Source: Lachnospiraceae bacterium (lineage in GTDB: Bacteria; Bacillota; Clostridia; Lachnospirales; Lachnospiraceae). Taken from it: a stretch of 64,000 nt of DNA. This document shows, one piece after another, positions 60,876-64,000 of the stretch. The stretch is from the NCBI GenBank assembly GCA_014239155.1, contig JAAZZQ010000003.1, positions 186,001-250,000 on the forward strand. Reading direction: 5' to 3'. The translations under genes were made by a program, and so were the position numbers. The first letter of the stretch is position 1, and each line of letters starts with the position of its first letter. The notes beneath the pieces were generated by a model. The model saw nothing but the letters and a program-made list of their open reading frames with translations. It did not search any database and was not told the origin of the DNA.

Positions 60876-62455
60876 TAATAATTCCTTATAAAAATCTTTT
60901 CGCTTGCCATAGAACGCGCTAAAAGCTTATCGCAGTCATAAACAACAACTTCCTGCAACTTCTGCCCCTCTGGAAACTGTGGAACACTGCTTAACTCTGG
61001 CAAACTGCGCAGCGTAATCTTTTTTAAAGCAGACAATCCTTCCAGAAAGTCAAGATTATCAAGGTCCGCAATCTTGACCAGTTCCATTTCCTGCAAAGAA
61101 TCTATTTCTCCAAATCGCTCCAATCCCTGTGCATGTTCTTGATGCACAATAACACTCTGTATGTCCAACATTTGCAAAACGACAAGTGACGGACATGGCA
61201 TATTGTACAGACTAAACTCTCTGACACCATCCTTTCGGATTAAAAATTCTATATGTCGCCTAGAATTTCCAATATAAAAATTTTCAAGTTTTGGAAACCT
61301 TAACAGCCATTCCATTTCATACAGTGACATATCCTCACTGGAATTGTCTTCCTGCAACGCCACTTCAGTAGAACCCTTTCTATCGTTTTCAAAGGTAATA
61401 TTATCCAGCAAAAAATCTACATAGAGCGATAATTGGGTGAGTCCTTGTGACAACTCGTTTACAAAACGAAAATCATATCGTTTTGACAACTGCACAACCA
61501 ATTCTGTCAGATATGTAAATTTAGAGAGCACCTCCAGATGTTCCATATCATCCATACAATCCAGACAAAGCTTCCGTATATGTACCATCTCTGCAAAATG
61601 CTGCAAATCGCCATTTTCCAGACTATAAATACGAAACACAATATCTTCTCTAACAGAAAATAACTTCTCGTCCAGCAATCGCAATGCTTCTTTTGAAAAA
61701 GCTTCTGTTGTCTGTATTCGCCTTAGTTCGTCTGCCGCAACCATCTTGGACACCATATCATCAATATGGGAAGCTGTCAGAGATGAAATATCCCCACCTA
61801 GCCACGATATTGCTTCATCTGTAGTACTGCCACTCGTTTTAAGATTAATAAAAGGCTGAAAAGTAAGCGCTTTTTTCTTTTGGACCTTTGGCTCCAAAGA
61901 ATCCTCTTTCTCTTTTTGTTCTTCTGTCTGTATCTCACACTTAGGTTGCCAGTTTGCTGCCGCTTCCAGTAATTCTTCCTTATGTCCCAGCAGCAGTTCC
62001 ACATAAATCTGCCATATTATATCTGTGTTTTCATGAATCCACTCGTCAATCTCCTCCATTCTCAGCCCATATTCGGCAGGATAATCATCATCTGGATAAA
62101 GGTTATAATCAAAGATTCCATAGTCGTACCATTTTGCAAGCTCCATATATCCATACTGATACAGACAGTTTGACATCCTTCTAATGCCATTATTTGTATC
62201 TACTTGATATAAATTTGTATAAAAAGTATCGATTCCCTCGTGAAAACTCTGAAACTGCCAGTTATAGAGCTGCTCAAAGACAAATACCCATTCCGGTTCC
62301 TCACTCTGCACAGGGTAAAATTCACCCACCAAAAAATCATAAAATTCTAAGAGCAAATCATCTCCCCATGCATCTCCCACTTCACCTGCATCTGCCCTTT
62401 GTTCAAGGTCAATATACAATTCTTTCATAATCTTAATATACTTTTTCTTGTCCAT
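60875..62455 (-). CDS. Leucine-rich-repeat-like protein with DMP19/DUF4375-like N-terminus
   Basis: This 526-residue acidic cytosolic protein has an N-terminal helical part (residues about 60-120; NWQFQSFHEGIDTFYTN and NCLYQYGYMELAKWYDYG). It recalls the DMP19/DUF4375 family, members of which are found in toxin-immunity and stress settings. A charged linker (EEQKEKEDSLEPKVQKKK) follows, then from about residue 290 irregular leucine-rich repeats, e.g. LEVLSKFTYLTELVV and LDFLEGLSALKKITLRSLPEL. It lies eight bases behind the helicase-nuclease gene, with AGGAGG ahead of its ATG, so they form one transcript. Identification of both parts is moderate. Confidence 0.6.
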   Translation of the reverse strand: MDKKKYIKIMKELYIDLEQRADAGEVGDAWGDDLLLEFYDFLVGEFYPVQSEEPEWVFVFEQLYNWQFQSFHEGIDTFYTNLYQVDTNNGIRRMSNCLYQYGYMELAKWYDYGIFDYNLYPDDDYPAEYGLRMEEIDEWIHENTDIIWQIYVELLLGHKEELLEAAANWQPKCEIQTEEQKEKEDSLEPKVQKKKALTFQPFINLKTSGSTTDEAISWLGGDISSLTASHIDDMVSKMVAADELRRIQTTEAFSKEALRLLDEKLFSVREDIVFRIYSLENGDLQHFAEMVHIRKLCLDCMDDMEHLEVLSKFTYLTELVVQLSKRYDFRFVNELSQGLTQLSLYVDFLLDNITFENDRKGSTEVALQEDNSSEDMSLYEMEWLLRFPKLENFYIGNSRRHIEFLIRKDGVREFSLYNMPCPSLVVLQMLDIQSVIVHQEHAQGLERFGEIDSLQEMELVKIADLDNLDFLEGLSALKKITLRSLPELSSVPQFPEGQKLQEVVVYDCDKLLARSMASEKIFIRNY

Positions 62456-62463
62456 TTATCCTC

Positions 62464-64000
62464 CTAAAGAATTTTACGATCTTTATCTAAAATCCGTGCA
62501 ATTTTATATTCTTCGATTCTATGTCCCAGCAACTGCATAATTTTTAACTCATCTTCCGCATCCAAAACAGCATTATGCGTCTCGCTATAACGCCTGTTTT
62601 TGGTCAATAATTTCAATATCTCTTCAACACCATATCCGCGCTTTAATTTTCCGGTCTGATAACAGTCAGCAGAATTTGGTATTGCATGATTGTACTGGCG
62701 ATATGCTGCCAGACGCATAATATCATACCATTCATATTCCGAATATTCTGGCAGATGTCTTTTATCAAAAGAAGCATTATATGCAAAAAGCTTCTTCACA
62801 TTGTATGTATTCAGCCACTTTTTTATTTCTTTTAAAGCGCGCTTTCTACTTGTAACCACAACATTCTTTTCATCAAACTGCAATTCATTATCATACATTC
62901 CACCCACTCGATATTCTGGATCGATTACATAATACCTTGCATCTATTTTCTTTTTTGTCTCTGTGTCAGCTACCACTACACCGATTGACATTACTTCATC
63001 ATTCCAGTTTGTCTCTGTGTCAACCACAGCAAAATTATCCGTTTTTTCTTTTTTCTTAGGTGTATTTTTTAAATCTTCCATAGATAACTCCTGTGACGTT
63101 ATTGCTGGTGCATAATAATTTTCTATCATTCCCTTTGTCACGGTCTTTGCCACAAGATCCAAAAAAGTCTTTCTATTAGGCACTTCTATTTCGTATAATG
63201 TATTATCTCTTGTGTTCCACAAAATTCCTTTTTTTAGATTCATTGCAACCATATAGACAGCACATTGCAAAAAATGTTCATGTGTCAATTCTGATACAAA
63301 TTTTAATTCATACACCACATTGTCTTTTACCACATCCGCAAATCCCTGTGCTGAAAATTTCACACTTCCGCCTCTTTTGTTAGAAAAATCAATTCGACAT
63401 CCAACCTGCGCATTCTCATCTGTATGTAGTCGTGTATATAATCGTGCCTTTATCAATTCGCTCTGTGCTTTCTTTACAAATGGAGGTATCACTTGCGTTC
63501 TATATCGGTTCTGTTTGGTCTCCAGTGAAACCAAAAATAAAATCTTGTGATCCAAAGAACTGTTGCGCACTTCTTTTGTGTAAAGGTACTTTAAATCAGG
63601 ATTCAGATGCATCCACAATTTTATTTCTGCATCAATTTCATAACTGTCAAAAAACACTGCTTCCTGATAGATTCCAATACAAGGCGACAGGTCGATTAAA
63701 TCATCTGTACTTTTTACATTGATTAATGAATTATCTGTTTGTGGAATCCTATGTGTTTTTAGCTGTAAAAAACATTTCTCCACATCTTCTTTATACTTAA
63801 AATCAAACATTTGACTGATATTCATATTATCAAATTTTTGATTTGTCTCCACAAATGTAGAAAGTGTTACTTCTGATAATATGGCATCTTCTGGCTTTAC
63901 AAAAATAATATGATTTTTCCCTCTGCTGGCAGCAACGCAAAAAATATTTCTCAAAATTGCATAGGACTGCTGTGGTTTCGTTATTCTTGTCTGCCAATAG
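62464..64000 (-). CDS. Helicase/RecB-type nuclease/DEDDh exonuclease fusion (5' end outside window)
   Basis: The frame stays open through base 64000, so the protein begins beyond the window; 512 codons are visible. The first residues RNIFCVAASRGKNHIIFV match motif VI of SF1 (UvrD/Rep-like) helicases. A PD-(D/E)XK nuclease follows, with GFADVV, YELKFV and the RecB-type QCAVYMVAM helix (Q-x3-Y). The C-terminal third is a DEDDh exonuclease: FAVVDTETNW (ExoI), AYNASFDKRHL (ExoII) and HNAVLDAEDEL (ExoIII). An internal TTG at 63954 is not a credible start. This combination suggests DNA repair or phage defence; the LRR-like gene is its downstream partner. Confidence 0.75.
   Translation of the reverse strand, partial: YWQTRITKPQQSYAILRNIFCVAASRGKNHIIFVKPEDAILSEVTLSTFVETNQKFDNMNISQMFDFKYKEDVEKCFLQLKTHRIPQTDNSLINVKSTDDLIDLSPCIGIYQEAVFFDSYEIDAEIKLWMHLNPDLKYLYTKEVRNSSLDHKILFLVSLETKQNRYRTQVIPPFVKKAQSELIKARLYTRLHTDENAQVGCRIDFSNKRGGSVKFSAQGFADVVKDNVVYELKFVSELTHEHFLQCAVYMVAMNLKKGILWNTRDNTLYEIEVPNRKTFLDLVAKTVTKGMIENYYAPAITSQELSMEDLKNTPKKKEKTDNFAVVDTETNWNDEVMSIGVVVADTETKKKIDARYYVIDPEYRVGGMYDNELQFDEKNVVVTSRKRALKEIKKWLNTYNVKKLFAYNASFDKRHLPEYSEYEWYDIMRLAAYRQYNHAIPNSADCYQTGKLKRGYGVEEILKLLTKNRRYSETHNAVLDAEDELKIMQLLGHRIEEYKIARILDKDRKIL

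Noticed and set aside
1-64000. CRISPR arrays, tRNA or rRNA genes
   Set aside because: No array of regularly spaced repeats and no tRNA-like cloverleaf or rRNA sequence was recognised; the repeats found are dispersed.

Overview
The window looks like a chromosome segment of a low-GC, Gram-positive anaerobe of the class Clostridia, most likely the family Lachnospiraceae. Support comes from the AT-rich sequence with strong AGGAGG ribosome-binding sites, lineage-typical families (the DUF5716/DUF5717 cluster, DUF3783, DUF896, HPr-like and small secreted proteins), and sporulation-lineage genes (yqfC, yqfD, a SpoVB-type flippase). Nearly all genes lie on the minus strand. Only a small membrane protein gene, a queuosine-salvage pair and an AraC regulator are on the plus strand. 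No tRNA, rRNA, CRISPR array, complete IS element or prophage was seen.

Layout. 1-3.7 kb is an accessory-like block: a truncated membrane protein, a small apparently frameshifted membrane peptide gene, a SUKH (SMI1/KNR4) protein preceded by a T-box leader, a GNAT acetyltransferase, a bacterial-type poly(ADP-ribose) glycohydrolase and a SEC-C protein. 3.7-5.1 kb is mostly non-coding, with one small membrane protein gene, a MITE-like repeat, tandem hairpins and a direct repeat. 5.1-6.6 kb holds a radical SAM enzyme resembling queuine lyase (QueL) and a YhhQ-type queuosine-precursor transporter. 6.6-10.8 kb holds a MATE exporter, a histidine-less HPr-like protein, an AraC regulator behind a highly structured leader, and a DUF4272 protein.

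10.8-21.5 kb is a purine region: a nucleoside-type BMP ABC transporter followed by purA, purB, purF and purC, covering both salvage and synthesis. 21.7-28.8 kb is a four-gene operon (DUF5717 giant protein, actin/Hsp70-fold DUF5716 protein, TPR protein, membrane coiled-coil protein) of unknown function. 29-34.1 kb holds a LytTR two-component system, an SPFH/NfeD membrane pair, a ThyX-like protein, DUF3783, CsoR and HIT proteins. 34.3-37.4 kb is hemW-lepA. 37.4-42.0 kb is a potABCD-type polyamine importer with an extended ATPase and a membrane-tethered binding protein. 42.2-44.7 kb is a polar amino-acid ABC importer. 45-51.5 kb has proline biosynthesis (proB, proA) split by cls, nfo, DUF896 and 5-formyl-THF cyclo-ligase genes. 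51.7-60.2 kb has two flavoproteins, a SpoVB-like flippase and the ybeY-phoH-yqfD-yqfC block. 60.3-64 kb has a hemerythrin, a leucine-rich-repeat-like protein and the C-terminal part of a helicase/RecB-type nuclease/DEDDh-exonuclease fusion cut by the window edge.

Strongest leads: the helicase-nuclease-exonuclease fusion at the right edge with its co-transcribed partner; the actin-fold/giant-protein operon at 21.7-28.8 kb; a three-copy MITE-like hairpin repeat abutting gene ends; and the long hairpin leader plus translationally coupled 12-codon ORF in front of the AraC regulator.
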